The notes: a model not told the origin generated them from the letters alone. A DNA stretch of 64,000 bases from Occallatibacter riparius (GCF_025264625.1 NZ_CP093313.1:124001-188000); one strand, 5' to 3'; counted from the first letter of the stretch, positions 34,259 through 43,963 are shown. Program-made: numbers and translations.

Positions 34259-36334
34259 GTGAAAGTCGTCTTGAGCTTGATTGCAGCTTTACTGCTTTCT
34301 TATTCACTGAGTGCAGAGCAAGGAGATCCGCAATGGAGCGGTGCCGTGCCGCGGATGTTGAACTTCTCGGGGAAGGCGCTGGGTGAGCAACGCCAACCCA
34401 TCTCAGGCGTCAACAGCTTCAGCCTTGCCATTTACAAGGATCAGTTTAGTGCCGATCCACTGTGGTGCGAGACGCAGAACGCCACCGTAGATGTCGAGGG
34501 CAACTACAGCGTACAACTGGGTGCGGCCAGCCGTGATGGTTTGCCGGTGGAGCTATTCAGCTCGGCAGAGCCCCGCTGGCTTGGCGTGAGCGTGAACGGA
34601 GGCAGCGAGCAGCCGCGCGTTCTGCTGCTCAGCGTGCCGTACGCGTTCAGAGCGGCCGACGCGCAGACGCTGGGCGGGTATCCGGCATCGGCTTTCTTGC
34701 TGGCGGGGTCAAATGCAGCTGCCGGCGCTGCTGGTTCATCGAACGCATTGCCTAAGGTTGCATCGACAGCACCGTTGCCCGTGACTACCAGCGGAGGCAA
34801 ACCTAATGCTTTGGCAAGATTTGATGGGCGCTCTGACATCGCCAACTCCCAGGTCTTCGACACTGGAACGAATGTAGGCATTGGTACCAGCGTGCCCTCA
34901 GTGAAGCTGGACGTGAATGGCGCCACCGTTATCCGCGGTGCCTTCCGACTCGCGCCCACCGGCACAGCGACGGTAGCGGCCGGCAACGCCTCGCAGCCGC
35001 AGAGATTCAGCGCTTCGTCATTCAACAGCGCCACGAGTGCTGCAGACTTGCAGACTTTTCAGTGGCAGGCGGAGCCAACCGGGAATAACACCGCAACTCC
35101 CTCCGCATCGATGTCCCTTTTGTTCGGCTCTGCGACCGCGACGCCGGCAGAAACTGGCCTATCGATCTCCAGCAATGGAATCATCCAATTTGCGGCTGGG
35201 CAGACCTTTCCGGGCAGTAGCGGAAGCGGCACGCTAACCAGCGTGGGGCTTAGCGCTCCGGCCTCTGATTTCGTGGTGAGCGGCTCTCCTGTGACCACCA
35301 ACGGAACGCTGAATTTCCAGTGGCTGGTTCCGCCAAGCGATCAGAATGTGCCCGGCAGCATAGTCAAACGCGACGCGTATGGCCGGTTCAGCGCGGATAC
35401 TGTCAACGCGGTCACAGCCGTCAACTCGGCACAGATCAGCGGCATCAACAGCAACCCGGTGAACTACTATCTTTCACCCATCGTCGGAGTGAATCAATCC
35501 TATGGTGATACCGAGGGCATTGGCGTGGCCGGAGTCGCCCAGTCCCAGCGGGGAGCGGGCGTGTTCGGGCGCAACACCGGCGGGGGCCCCGCCGTGCACG
35601 GCGAAACCGGAACCGTCAGTGGGCAGGGTGTCTGGGGCGAGAGCTTCGCAAGTCAAATCTCCCCGAGCGGATTCGGTCCGGACGGAGTTGATGGTTTTTC
35701 GCACAGCCCATTGGGATCGGGCGTGGCGGCCGTCAACTATTCAAACGGAGATGGACTCTTCGCGCAGAGCAACGGTGGATTCGCCGCATACTTTCTTGGC
35801 GACGTGTACGTGGACGGTAACCTCTCCAAGGCTGGCGGTTCCTTCAAAATTGATCACCCGCTCGATCCCGCAAACAAATACCTTTACCACTCGTTTGTCG
35901 AGTCGCCGGAGATGATGAATATCTACAACGGCATCGCAACGACGGATGGGCAGGGACTAGCCGTAGTGCAGATGCCGGAGTGGTTCGAAGCTCTGAACCG
36001 TGACTTCCGTTACCAACTCACTCCAATTGGCCAGTTCGCGCAGGCGATCATCGCCGGCAAAATAGAGCACAACACTTTCACCATTCAAACGGACAAGCCC
36101 AACGTTGAAGTTTCCTGGCAGGTAACCGGAGTCCGCCATGACGCATGGGCCAATGCAAACCGCATTCTCGTGGAAGAGATGAAAATCGGCAAGGAGCGCG
36201 GCTTGTACTTGCATCCTGAGCTCTTCGGCGAGCCTGCCGAGCGTTCCATCGCGGCTTCTCGCCATGCCATGGCCGCAGACGTGAAGAAGGGAGAACTCCG
36301 TACCCGGCCGCTTACCTCGGGTGATCGGCGCTGA
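34259..36334 (+). CDS. Secreted fibre-like surface protein
   Basis: A 691-residue protein with an N-terminal signal peptide (VVLSLIAALLLSYSLSAEQ). A first domain has LNFSGKALGEQRQPISGV and LLSVPYAFRAADAQTLGGYP. A central Ala/Ser/Thr/Gly-rich, repeat-poor region holds NVGIGTSVPSVKLDVNGATV, a motif shared with phage tail-fibre shafts, and a glycine-rich stretch. The C-terminal domain (from about 540) reads FKIDHPLDPANKYLYHSFVE, then YNGIATTDGQG, FRYQLTPIGQFAQAIIAGKI and VSWQVTGVRHDAWAN. No chaperone-type S74 peptidase end is seen. Role as extracellular fibre or adhesin is inferred from layout. GTG start has GGAGG six bases upstream. Confidence 0.75.
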   Translation: MKVVLSLIAALLLSYSLSAEQGDPQWSGAVPRMLNFSGKALGEQRQPISGVNSFSLAIYKDQFSADPLWCETQNATVDVEGNYSVQLGAASRDGLPVELFSSAEPRWLGVSVNGGSEQPRVLLLSVPYAFRAADAQTLGGYPASAFLLAGSNAAAGAAGSSNALPKVASTAPLPVTTSGGKPNALARFDGRSDIANSQVFDTGTNVGIGTSVPSVKLDVNGATVIRGAFRLAPTGTATVAAGNASQPQRFSASSFNSATSAADLQTFQWQAEPTGNNTATPSASMSLLFGSATATPAETGLSISSNGIIQFAAGQTFPGSSGSGTLTSVGLSAPASDFVVSGSPVTTNGTLNFQWLVPPSDQNVPGSIVKRDAYGRFSADTVNAVTAVNSAQISGINSNPVNYYLSPIVGVNQSYGDTEGIGVAGVAQSQRGAGVFGRNTGGGPAVHGETGTVSGQGVWGESFASQISPSGFGPDGVDGFSHSPLGSGVAAVNYSNGDGLFAQSNGGFAAYFLGDVYVDGNLSKAGGSFKIDHPLDPANKYLYHSFVESPEMMNIYNGIATTDGQGLAVVQMPEWFEALNRDFRYQLTPIGQFAQAIIAGKIEHNTFTIQTDKPNVEVSWQVTGVRHDAWANANRILVEEMKIGKERGLYLHPELFGEPAERSIAASRHAMAADVKKGELRTRPLTSGDRR

Positions 36335-36420
36335 AATATCCGGAACGTCGCGACTGAAAATGCTCAACGGCGCTATTTCGCCCAGAGAAAGCTGGTCTGG
36401 AGGATTGCGGCGTTCGTCTG

Positions 36421-39420
36421 TCAGTGGTCAAAATCATCGATCATCCAGGCGTTCGCCTCGACAGTGTTGGACCAGATTACAAGTCGCTTGCCATCCGGCG
36501 AAGGTATGGCCCCTAGGTAGTCTGCGTCGCGATCCTGAAAGACGGGCCGAGCTGCACCGTCTAAATTGACACGGGAGACGGACGCGCCGGAGGGTGTCAA
36601 GGCCGAGACAAACAGTGCCTCAGAATCAGGCGCCCAGTTCAGTTCGCCGAGATCGCTCTGGCCCTTCATGATGATCGTCTTCGTGGGGCCGCCACTCATC
36701 GGCACAAGTTTCACCCAATTATCATGCCGCTTCATGATCGCGATGGTCAGGCCGTCGGGTGCGAGTTGCCAGAAGTAGTCTCCGCCGAGATGAGCGTTTG
36801 TACCGGGCTCGACGGGAATTCTGAGCGCTTCATGTTTTTCGCCGGAGCCGGGGTCGAATCGAGTGATGACGAGCTCATTCGTGGCGGACGCCGCATCGCC
36901 AAACACGCAGAAGTTCGCTTCGACGCCGGTGCACCAATACAGAATGAATGCTTGGAAGGTAAGGAGTACGCGCACGTTTTCTCCGCTGGGCTCGGCAGTG
37001 TAGAGAGCGAAGTCTCTGCCGTTCGGGGATCCCTCTAAGAGCAACGCGGCTCGATTGGGTGTGAGCCGTGCCAGGTAGAAACTCATGGTCGATGATTTCG
37101 TGACCAGCTGCGCCGGAGTTTTCTGGTCGATGTTCCTTCTGTAAATCAGCCTTTGGTCCGATCGTTTGGAGGAGAAGATGACTTGCTTTGAGTCTGGAGT
37201 CCACGCGAGTGGGATGTTGACGTTTTCGTCCGCATTAAAGGGCTCCCAACTGAGAGTGCCGACTCTGTCCGGCGCCAGTTGGGCGACGGACATCGTGATA
37301 TGAGCGCCACCTCTCAGAAACGCGAGATGCCGGCCGTTGCTGGTACTGCTGAAGTCAAACGCGGCGAAACCGGACCAGTCGGTTAGAACGCGAGGCTGCC
37401 CTCGCGGTACGCCTTTCTCATCCACCCTCATTTCGAAAAGCTTGTCGGAATCGGTCCCTCCGGGATCGGTCGTGCGTGAATAGATCAGACGCCCCGGTGT
37501 GGTCCAGACAAAGCCATCCAGACGCAGATCTTTCACCGCGGTGGTCACGTTCCGGCCCTCAAGATCGCAGCTCTTCACGGAGACCTCTCTTGCATCTGAG
37601 CTGTGACTGAAGTAGACGTACCCAAGCCGCCGTCCACCAGGCGCCCAAGCAAGGCCGGAAAAACTGGACTGCGGCCCGGCGGTTTGAATCAGGTGGGGAG
37701 ACTCCCCGTGTGATCCCATCAGCCAGAGTTCGCGGGCGCCAGTCTGAACGCGTACACGGGTGTACGCGATGGTGTTGCCATCGGGCGATACCTTGGGCGA
37801 GCCCCAGAGTCTGTCGATTGAGGCGACCTTTTCATCTCCATTCCCGGTGAGCGAAATGGACCAAAGAGAAACCGGCATCTCCGGTTGGGAGAGAGCAACC
37901 AGAAATCTTTTGGAGTCCGGATACCATCCTGCAAACAACTTCTTCGCTTTGGCATTGAGCAGTTCGCTGGGAAGAGCAACTGCGACGGGGGCGTCCGTCC
38001 CGAGCGATTGCAGATGGATTCCAGTGGCGTCTGTATAACCCAGATACGCGCCATCAGGGGACACGACGGCGCTGAGTACAGGTAAGTCTTTGGGATTAGC
38101 GGTCAATCGTCGCTGCTTAATTTGAGGCAACGCCGTGGATTTTGGAGAATAGAATCGGCTCGCAACGCCCACGCCGATGACCATCAACATCATGATGGAG
38201 AAAGCCGCGGCGACACGGCCCTTGTGCCGGCGCAGGTATTTGCTGGTTCTATAGGCAAACGAGTCTGGCCGCGCACTGACGGGCCTACTGTGCAAATAAC
38301 TATGCAGATCATCAGCTAGGTTGGAGACTGTGGGATAGCGCTCGCGCGGATCTTTCTTGATGCATTTTGCAAGGATGATATCGAGGTCGCCACTAAGCGC
38401 GCGGCTCAAGTTGTCGGGGGTCGTGCCCCGGCGAGCGGCATTGGTTATTGCCACCCCAGAATCATCAGTCTTGCCCAGTGCGGCATCAGAGGGCTTGACC
38501 GGGTCGGTTTCCAGAACGGCCTTGATGAATTCGGCGGGCGCATGCGTGTCTGCTGCAGTTGGGTGACGCCCAGTAAGCAACACGTACAGCAACACTCCCA
38601 ATGCGAATATGTCTGTCGAGGCGGAAATCTGCTGACCCGTGAGTTGTTCGGGAGCAGCGTAGTGGGGAGTCAGTACCCGGCCAGCTTCGCCCGTGAGTTG
38701 CGGCACGTTCCCGCTTTCACCGATGTCCAGCAACTTGGCGATCCCGAAATCAAGTAGCTTCGCCTCTCCATCCTTTCGGACCAAGACGTTGGAAGGCTTG
38801 AGATCGCGATGTACTACGTGCCTGGAATGCGCGTGTTCAACGGCCTCGAGCACATCCAGGAAAAGCCGCACGCGCGCATGAACATCCAGGGTCCTCTCAT
38901 CGCAGTATCGGTCGATATCGTCACCGCTGACGTGCTCGAGGACGAGGTATGGTTGCCCGGTGTCGGACACGCCCGCGTCGATCAACTGTGCAATATGAGG
39001 ATGCGTGAGGCGACCGAGAATCAGACCCTCTTGCCTGAATCTTTCTCCGCCGCCTTTGCCGAGCAGGGAGATGTTCAGAAACTTTATGGCGACTTTCCGT
39101 TCGAATCGACCATCATTTCGTTCTGCCAACCAGACGGTTCCCATCCCGCCGCGACCGATTTCGGAGATCAGTCGATAGGCTCCGACCGACCGTCCAGCTA
39201 ATCCACTTGATGGGAATGGCTCTCCGAGAGGAACGTGGAGAAACGCTTCCGACGCCAGCAACCTGCTGCTCTCGAGAAGTCGATGCAGTTCATCAGCCAA
39301 TGCAGGGTCTTCCGTACGAAGGGAGGCGAGCCATGTCAGGCGTTCCTCGTCCGGCATCTCGAGCGCCTGTTCCAGGAATGGACTCAGGGCCCGCCATCGA
39401 TTGGGATCAATTCCGGGCAC
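36421..39420 (-). CDS. Ser/Thr protein kinase with C-terminal beta-propeller (PD40/TolB-like)
   Basis: A 999-residue transmembrane kinase. The acidic N-terminal segment, glycine loop GRGGMGTVW, VAIKFLN, VHRDLKPSNV near residue 203 and DFG near 224 mirror the kinase at 30658 almost position for position. A span lies near 401-421. The outer part (about 430-999) is a beta-propeller with PD40-like repeats, for example VSPDGAYLGYTD, VSPDGNTIAYTR, WTPDSKQVIFSS and WAPDSEALFVSA. The start is GTG 39420 with GAGGAA six bases upstream. It is convergent with the fibre-like gene; no sigma factor gene is next to it. The ligand is unknown. Confidence 0.92.
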   Translation of the reverse strand: MPGIDPNRWRALSPFLEQALEMPDEERLTWLASLRTEDPALADELHRLLESSRLLASEAFLHVPLGEPFPSSGLAGRSVGAYRLISEIGRGGMGTVWLAERNDGRFERKVAIKFLNISLLGKGGGERFRQEGLILGRLTHPHIAQLIDAGVSDTGQPYLVLEHVSGDDIDRYCDERTLDVHARVRLFLDVLEAVEHAHSRHVVHRDLKPSNVLVRKDGEAKLLDFGIAKLLDIGESGNVPQLTGEAGRVLTPHYAAPEQLTGQQISASTDIFALGVLLYVLLTGRHPTAADTHAPAEFIKAVLETDPVKPSDAALGKTDDSGVAITNAARRGTTPDNLSRALSGDLDIILAKCIKKDPRERYPTVSNLADDLHSYLHSRPVSARPDSFAYRTSKYLRRHKGRVAAAFSIMMLMVIGVGVASRFYSPKSTALPQIKQRRLTANPKDLPVLSAVVSPDGAYLGYTDATGIHLQSLGTDAPVAVALPSELLNAKAKKLFAGWYPDSKRFLVALSQPEMPVSLWSISLTGNGDEKVASIDRLWGSPKVSPDGNTIAYTRVRVQTGARELWLMGSHGESPHLIQTAGPQSSFSGLAWAPGGRRLGYVYFSHSSDAREVSVKSCDLEGRNVTTAVKDLRLDGFVWTTPGRLIYSRTTDPGGTDSDKLFEMRVDEKGVPRGQPRVLTDWSGFAAFDFSSTSNGRHLAFLRGGAHITMSVAQLAPDRVGTLSWEPFNADENVNIPLAWTPDSKQVIFSSKRSDQRLIYRRNIDQKTPAQLVTKSSTMSFYLARLTPNRAALLLEGSPNGRDFALYTAEPSGENVRVLLTFQAFILYWCTGVEANFCVFGDAASATNELVITRFDPGSGEKHEALRIPVEPGTNAHLGGDYFWQLAPDGLTIAIMKRHDNWVKLVPMSGGPTKTIIMKGQSDLGELNWAPDSEALFVSALTPSGASVSRVNLDGAARPVFQDRDADYLGAIPSPDGKRLVIWSNTVEANAWMIDDFDH

Positions 39421-39908
39421 AGCGCTTCCTCAGCGTGAAAGATGAGAGCGAACGCTCTGGAACAGGTAAAATCCGGCCCTTGTCCCGCCTTTCTCGGCAA
39501 ACTGCGTTGGCGACGTGTGCACATCTTACATGACGTGTCCTCTTTTCCCAGCGGCTTGCGGTGGCCAGAGAGGGAGCAAAGCCCCAACTTCCGGAAAACT
39601 TCGGAAGGGGAGCTGTATCCCAAATCGTGCAAGCAACATAGTAGTTTTTGTATAAACTGCCCAACCCTTCAGAGTTTGGTCCAAGCGGGTTCCCGATCCC
39701 TGGTCTGCCGTTCCCGGTGAGCGCGAGTCAACTCCAATGCTGTGCAAGCGGGTTCGGGTTCGCAAGGAGCAGGACCCAACATTCATGGTCATCAAGGTTG
39801 ACCACGAGGCGCGCACTGTGAACCTTGTCTTGTCAGTGGATCGACGCGGGTACTGGACAATGTACCTTTCGCTGAGTTGGTGAGAAAGGGCTAGTTATCT
39901 ATGGTCCT

Positions 39909-40116
39909 TTATGGCTTGCGCGCAGAGTCCAAAGTGGCTGCAACCTCGCGCTGTGTAGCGGGTTGGAGATCGGCGGCGTCGAAGATTTCGTCTTTGAGCT
40001 TCCCCGCCTTCGAGCCAGCGGCAATATATTCCGGCTTCGTCAATGCCGAAGATGATCATCGCTGGGCCACCCGATTTCAGACGAACGCAGATTCCGGGAT
40101 AGAGGGTCATAGGCAC
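39909..40116 (-). pseudogene. YodC-family (DUF2158) small protein, one-base frameshift
   Basis: The first half reads YPGICVRLKSGGPAMIIFGI and CRWLEGG, the signature of the YodC/DUF2158 family (V-R-L-K-S-G-G-P-x-M, then C-x-W). After the run of four C at 40002-40005 (plus strand) the rest continues in another frame as KLKDEIFDAADLQPATQREV up to a stop at 39909. Taking one base out of that run restores a 68-residue protein of the usual length. Start GTG 40116 has AAGGA five bases upstream. Function of the family is unknown. Confidence 0.65.
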
Positions 40117-40161
40117 GCGTGTCCTTGGCGATTCCTGGCGCGAGCAGCGGAACGTCGGGCG

Positions 40162-40547
40162 CTAGGCTTTCGCAGCACAGTTGGCGAGGAAGGTCAGAAG
40201 TTCGCTCGGGTGAAACGGCTTCGCGAGAACCTGGGGCGTGGTGTGTCCAGTTGATTGCACAGCTCGCTGGTGTCAGGGTGGCCGGAGATGAGCAGCACGG
40301 CGCAATTCGGGTCGCGGTCTTTGAGCCAAGCGGCGAACTGGACACCATCCATCCCGGGCAGCATCACGTCTGAGATAACCACCTCAGGACGGAACTCTGG
40401 GAATATTCCTGTCGCTTGCTCTGCGCTGTGGGCAATGCAGGCGGAGTGGCCGTTGCCCTTCACAATCATGGCGAGCGTTTCCGCGATGGCTTCTTGGTGG
40501 TCAACGATAAGAACGCGGAGGGCCCGGGATTCGGAACGCAGCATCAT
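40162..40547 (-). pseudogene. CheY-like response regulator receiver domain, frameshifted
   Basis: A stand-alone receiver domain: VLIVDHQEAIAETLAMIVKG, the phosphorylated Asp in VVISDVMLPGMDG and the Ser/Thr position LLISGHPD. Near 40240-40250 the frame is lost, and the last part (VLAKPFHPSELLTFLANCAA, with the conserved Lys) is found in the next frame, ending at TAG 40162. One missing base explains it. As read, the protein loses its Lys and last helix. No histidine kinase is nearby. Confidence 0.7.
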
Positions 40548-41709
40548 CGGCTCGAGGGTTTGATATGGGGCCCGGGCCTCAGCTTAGCACCCGGCGAGGT
40601 GGCGGGTTAGTTGGGGAATACCCTAGGCGCGCGGATGATCAGAGCAGATAGCGGGCGGTCTAGTCTAACAATCAGGGTGAAAGATGCAGCAGACGGCAAA
40701 CTGCTCGGAGAGCACTTCTTCCATTTCGACAGGCATTTGTGACCGTTGGTGTTCAGCTTCGCGGCATTGAGGTATTCGCGAACGGGCGCCGGCGGCAATT
40801 CGTGACATGGTCCAAAGAGGCGCGGCGCTGAACTGGGGTTCAGGTCGAATGGATGGGAGTTCCGAGCAAGAGGCCCCTACCAAGATCGTTGGAACGTACA
40901 CCTATCTAAAGCAGGGCGCGGCGGTCTAGGCGTGGCCGGGCTCAGCCGCGCATGAGCCTAGACGCCATGAGCGTCCGGGACGGACAGTCGCATCATGCCC
41001 GACACTGCGGCTGGCAAATAGCAGATCGGACCACGTTCAATACGCTGTGATGTCAGAAGGCGGTCCAGTTCTCGAATAAGCCTGTCGCTACGCTCGATCA
41101 TGACGAGGCTTGAGGCGATGGCACGGCGGGCGCGCTGGCGATGCTGGCGCGGCGCGATTCGAGCGCCGCGCATCTTTTGAGCATAAGGCCGCGGGAGGTC
41201 ACAAGCGGGTCTTTCATTGCTGATTTCTCTGAGTTTCCGGGGGCGGATGTTACAACCATCGCACGGAGAGGCCCGCTTGTGACCTCGGCTGAACCCTAGA
41301 TTTCAGGGTTCTCTCGAGGAAGCGTCAGAACCTTGGCGCGGTGAGGCGGGCGCGCTTCGCGAGAATGGATGACTGTGCACGATGGTTGAGCCGTCATCGT
41401 GGCTGGTAAACGAAACGGAGTTGGAGCCGCCGGACGCAAAAGCGCCTCCGAACTCATCGGCAAGACCGTGCGCGAGAGCCTGCCCAAGATTGGCACCCAG
41501 CCTTCCATTCATCTCCTCTACCGGACCGGAGAACCCTTCTTCGGCAGCGAAATGGAAGCGACACTAAGGGGCCGAGACGGGGCAACCGGATGAAGGATGA
41601 TGCTCCGGCGATCCACTTGGCCGTACAGTCGCCTTCGCGCCCTTGTGCTGCGCGGCTCGTGAAGTGTTTTTACGAACGTTAATCCACTTGCCCTTAAAAC
41701 GGGGCTAGG
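40548..41709. other. Long stretch without recognisable gene
   Basis: Several 60-80 codon frames occur on both strands, for example minus-strand 40958-41173 with a helical SSLVMIERSDRLIRELDRLL segment, but none has a convincing start or family. Probably decayed sequence. No RNA gene is seen. Confidence 0.35.
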
Positions 41710-41710
41710 A

Positions 41711-41740
41711 TTTCGCGATCCACGTTGACGCAAAGTCGCC
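41711..41740 (+). repeat. Dispersed 30-bp repeat, copy 2
   Basis: Matches 24852-24881 at 26 of 30 positions. It lies about 130 bases upstream of hipB. Function unknown; it contains TTGACG and could be part of a promoter or of a mobile element end. Confidence 0.55.
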
Positions 41741-41809
41741 ATGTCGCGGATATGACCGATGATGTCCCCTAAGGCGAGGCTTGCAGTTAATGTTCGGCGC
41801 GTAATCATA

Positions 41810-41829
41810 TTGCCTCTTACATGAGGTAA
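41810..41829. promoter_or_regulatory. Candidate HipB operator
   Basis: TTGCCTC (41810-41816) and GAGGTAA (41823-41829) form an inverted repeat with one mismatch and a six-base spacer, about 40 bases before the hipB start. HipB-type antitoxins autorepress through such palindromes. A TATATT at 41859-41864 could be the -10 box, which would leave almost no leader. Inferred from position and symmetry. Confidence 0.45.
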
Positions 41830-41869
41830 AAATTGGCCCATAGCGGGAAAAACCTTGTATATTAGGTAT

Positions 41870-42148
41870 GTGCTGCCCTTGATTCAGATCGGCGAGATCG
41901 TTGCTACGAAACGTAGAGCGCTTGGTTTGAGCCAGGCTACGCTCGCTAAACAGGCGAGAGTCGGCCATTCAACACTGGACGCATTGGAGAATGGCCGAAT
42001 TGGCGAGCTCGGTTATTCGAAAATAACCAGAATTCTTACAGCACTCAGCCTTGAGCTGACGATCCAGGAAGCAGCGAACCACCGCCCCACTCTGGAAGAG
42101 TTGATGGAAGAGGACCGCGATGATCAAAGTCTGGACCGACGGCGCTGA
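41870..42148 (+). CDS. hipB: HipB-like antitoxin, XRE-family DNA-binding protein
   Basis: A 92-residue protein with an XRE helix-turn-helix (IVATKRRALGLSQATLAKQA, then VGHSTLDALENGR, residues about 9-45) followed by YSKITRILTALSLELTIQEA and an acidic tail. It is the antitoxin and autorepressor of the HipA kinase, whose gene overlaps its 3' end by 29 bases. Start is uncertain: GTG 41870 is taken, TTG 41855 or 41879 are alternatives. Confidence 0.85.
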   Translation: MLPLIQIGEIVATKRRALGLSQATLAKQARVGHSTLDALENGRIGELGYSKITRILTALSLELTIQEAANHRPTLEELMEEDRDDQSLDRRR

Positions 42149-43358
42149 AGCCGGCTTGCTTGATCGCTCCGGACAGCGCGGCACCACATTTCTCTATCAA
42201 CCCGGAGCCCCTGAGCCACGCGCCGTCTCTGTGACGATGCCCATGCGCCTAGCTTCATGGGACATCTCGTATGGAATCGCACCCATTTTCGAGATGAACC
42301 TTCCCGAAGGTGTACTGAGAGAACGCTTGCGTCTTGCTTTTGCGAAAGCAATCGGGACATTCGACGACTACGATCTGCTGGGCATTGTTGGCCGATCACA
42401 GGTGGGCCGCATTCGCTATACCGGGCAGGAAGAATCTCTCGCTGAGGACGTTCCCTTCCAGTCCGTGGACGAAATCCTCTCTCGTCGACGCCAAGGTAAT
42501 CTCTTTCACCACCTCTTGGACAAGTTCGCTTCCTTCTCGGGCATCAGTGGCGTTCAGCCAAAGTTCTTGATCCGGGATGAAGATGCCTTTTCAAAAGCTG
42601 CATTCAATGGAGCGCGTCTGTCCGAAAGCTATCGCGGCGCGACACATATCGTGAAGTTCTGGGAGGAGCGAGAGTATCCGCAACTCGCAGCAAACGAGTA
42701 CTTCTGTTTGAGAGTCGCTGAGAAGTGTGGCCTTGATGTACCGCCTTACCGACTCGCAGAGGATGGTGCGGCACTTGTCGTCGATCGATTCGATCTCCGG
42801 GCCGACGGCAGCTATCGAGGGTTCGAGGACTTCTGCGTCCTCAATGGCAAGGGGACTGACAAGAAGTACAGTGGCAGCTACGAGACTTCAATACTTAAGC
42901 GATTCGCACAATTTGCCAATTCGCCGCGTGTCAATACCGACCTGGAAAAGCTATTCACCCTTATCGCACTCAGCTGCGCCCTCCGCAACGGAGATGCTCA
43001 CCTCAAGAACTTCGGCATCGTGTATGACGATGTTCTCAACGAAGCTCGCCTCGCTCCCGTGTATGACCTCGTGACAACATCGGTTTACATCCCAAAGGAC
43101 GGGATGGCTCTGACGTTGAACGGAAGCACGCGTTGGCCCACCGCTCGAGAGCTTCAATTGCTCGGCGAAACTCGCGCAGCCTGTACTCCTGCTCAGGTAA
43201 GAGGTGTGCTGTCACGCATTGCGGAGGCTATCGAGGAAACTTCCTCGCAGGTGCAGAAGTACATCAAGAATCACGCCGCATTCGCTGATGTTGGCGAGGG
43301 GATGCTCAAAGAGTGGCGTAGAGGTATCGCGGAGTCGTTGATCCCTCGCCCCTCATAG
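42120..43358 (+). CDS. hipA: HipA-like Ser/Thr kinase toxin
   Basis: A 412-residue HipA-family kinase. N-terminal domain (VWTDGAEAGLLDRSGQRGTT) is followed by the nucleotide-binding GISGVQPKFLI loop, HIVKFWEEREYPQLAANEYF, VVDRFDLRADGS, the catalytic RNGDAHLKNFGI (about residue 295) and the metal-binding APVYDLVTT. In E. coli HipA phosphorylates glutamyl-tRNA synthetase and causes dormancy; relatives have other tRNA synthetase or translation targets. All catalytic residues are present, so it should be active. The start lies inside hipB. Antitoxin-toxin pair looks complete. Confidence 0.92.
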   Translation: MIKVWTDGAEAGLLDRSGQRGTTFLYQPGAPEPRAVSVTMPMRLASWDISYGIAPIFEMNLPEGVLRERLRLAFAKAIGTFDDYDLLGIVGRSQVGRIRYTGQEESLAEDVPFQSVDEILSRRRQGNLFHHLLDKFASFSGISGVQPKFLIRDEDAFSKAAFNGARLSESYRGATHIVKFWEEREYPQLAANEYFCLRVAEKCGLDVPPYRLAEDGAALVVDRFDLRADGSYRGFEDFCVLNGKGTDKKYSGSYETSILKRFAQFANSPRVNTDLEKLFTLIALSCALRNGDAHLKNFGIVYDDVLNEARLAPVYDLVTTSVYIPKDGMALTLNGSTRWPTARELQLLGETRAACTPAQVRGVLSRIAEAIEETSSQVQKYIKNHAAFADVGEGMLKEWRRGIAESLIPRPS

Positions 43359-43458
43359 TCTCGGAGGCCTCGCTCTAAGCGAAAGCAACGCGAAGGACAC
43401 GAGGCAAACAGAACTAGGAACAAGTGGCGGAAGGCGAAGCCTTGAAGAGTCTAAAAAG

Positions 43459-43767
43459 ATGGATGTAAACAAAGTAGCCCGTGCAATCGAAGTAGATGCT
43501 GGGCACGCGTTGCCAGGGCTACGTGAGTCGCTGGCACAAGCGAACAGTGGCCGGTTTCAGCACGTTCATACGCCTGAGCAGATCGTAGAACGCCGTCGCG
43601 GTCGCCGCATGGGAAGAAGAGGGGAGCTAGCTAAAGAGGTGGTCACAATCTGGTTGGATACCGATCTGATCGCTGTACTCCATGCAAGCGGCGACGGATG
43701 GCAAACGCGCGTCAATGATACGCTGCGCGCCTCTTTGTCTTTGTGTGGAAAGATCGCTCCCTCGTAA
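43459..43767 (+). CDS. BrnA-like antitoxin without BrnT partner
   Basis: A 102-residue protein. The N-terminal part (VARAIEVDAGHALPGLRESL, then TPEQIVERRRGRR) leads into a ribbon-helix-helix-like C-terminus with VVTIWLDTDLIAVLHASGDG and WQTRVNDTLRASL, the BrnA signature. In BrnTA systems the RNase BrnT is encoded just upstream, but here the upstream gene is hipA and no BrnT-like frame exists. It may be an orphan, or may have become associated with the hipBA locus. AAGAG lies upstream of ATG 43459. Confidence 0.75.
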   Translation: MDVNKVARAIEVDAGHALPGLRESLAQANSGRFQHVHTPEQIVERRRGRRMGRRGELAKEVVTIWLDTDLIAVLHASGDGWQTRVNDTLRASLSLCGKIAPS

Positions 43768-43963
43768 AGCCGAGTGCCCATAGACGGAAAGAAGCGCGCC
43801 TAGCGGTTCAGCGACCGTCTCCACGTCGACCTCACCCTTGCGCCGGGCATCCACACCGCGGCTTCTTCGAAGTCGGTGCCAGCGACCTCCACATCAAGAA
43901 GAAGATCTACATCACCGTGCCCTGAAGCAGCGCACCCCATCCTGTGCGGGTGCGGTTGACCCG

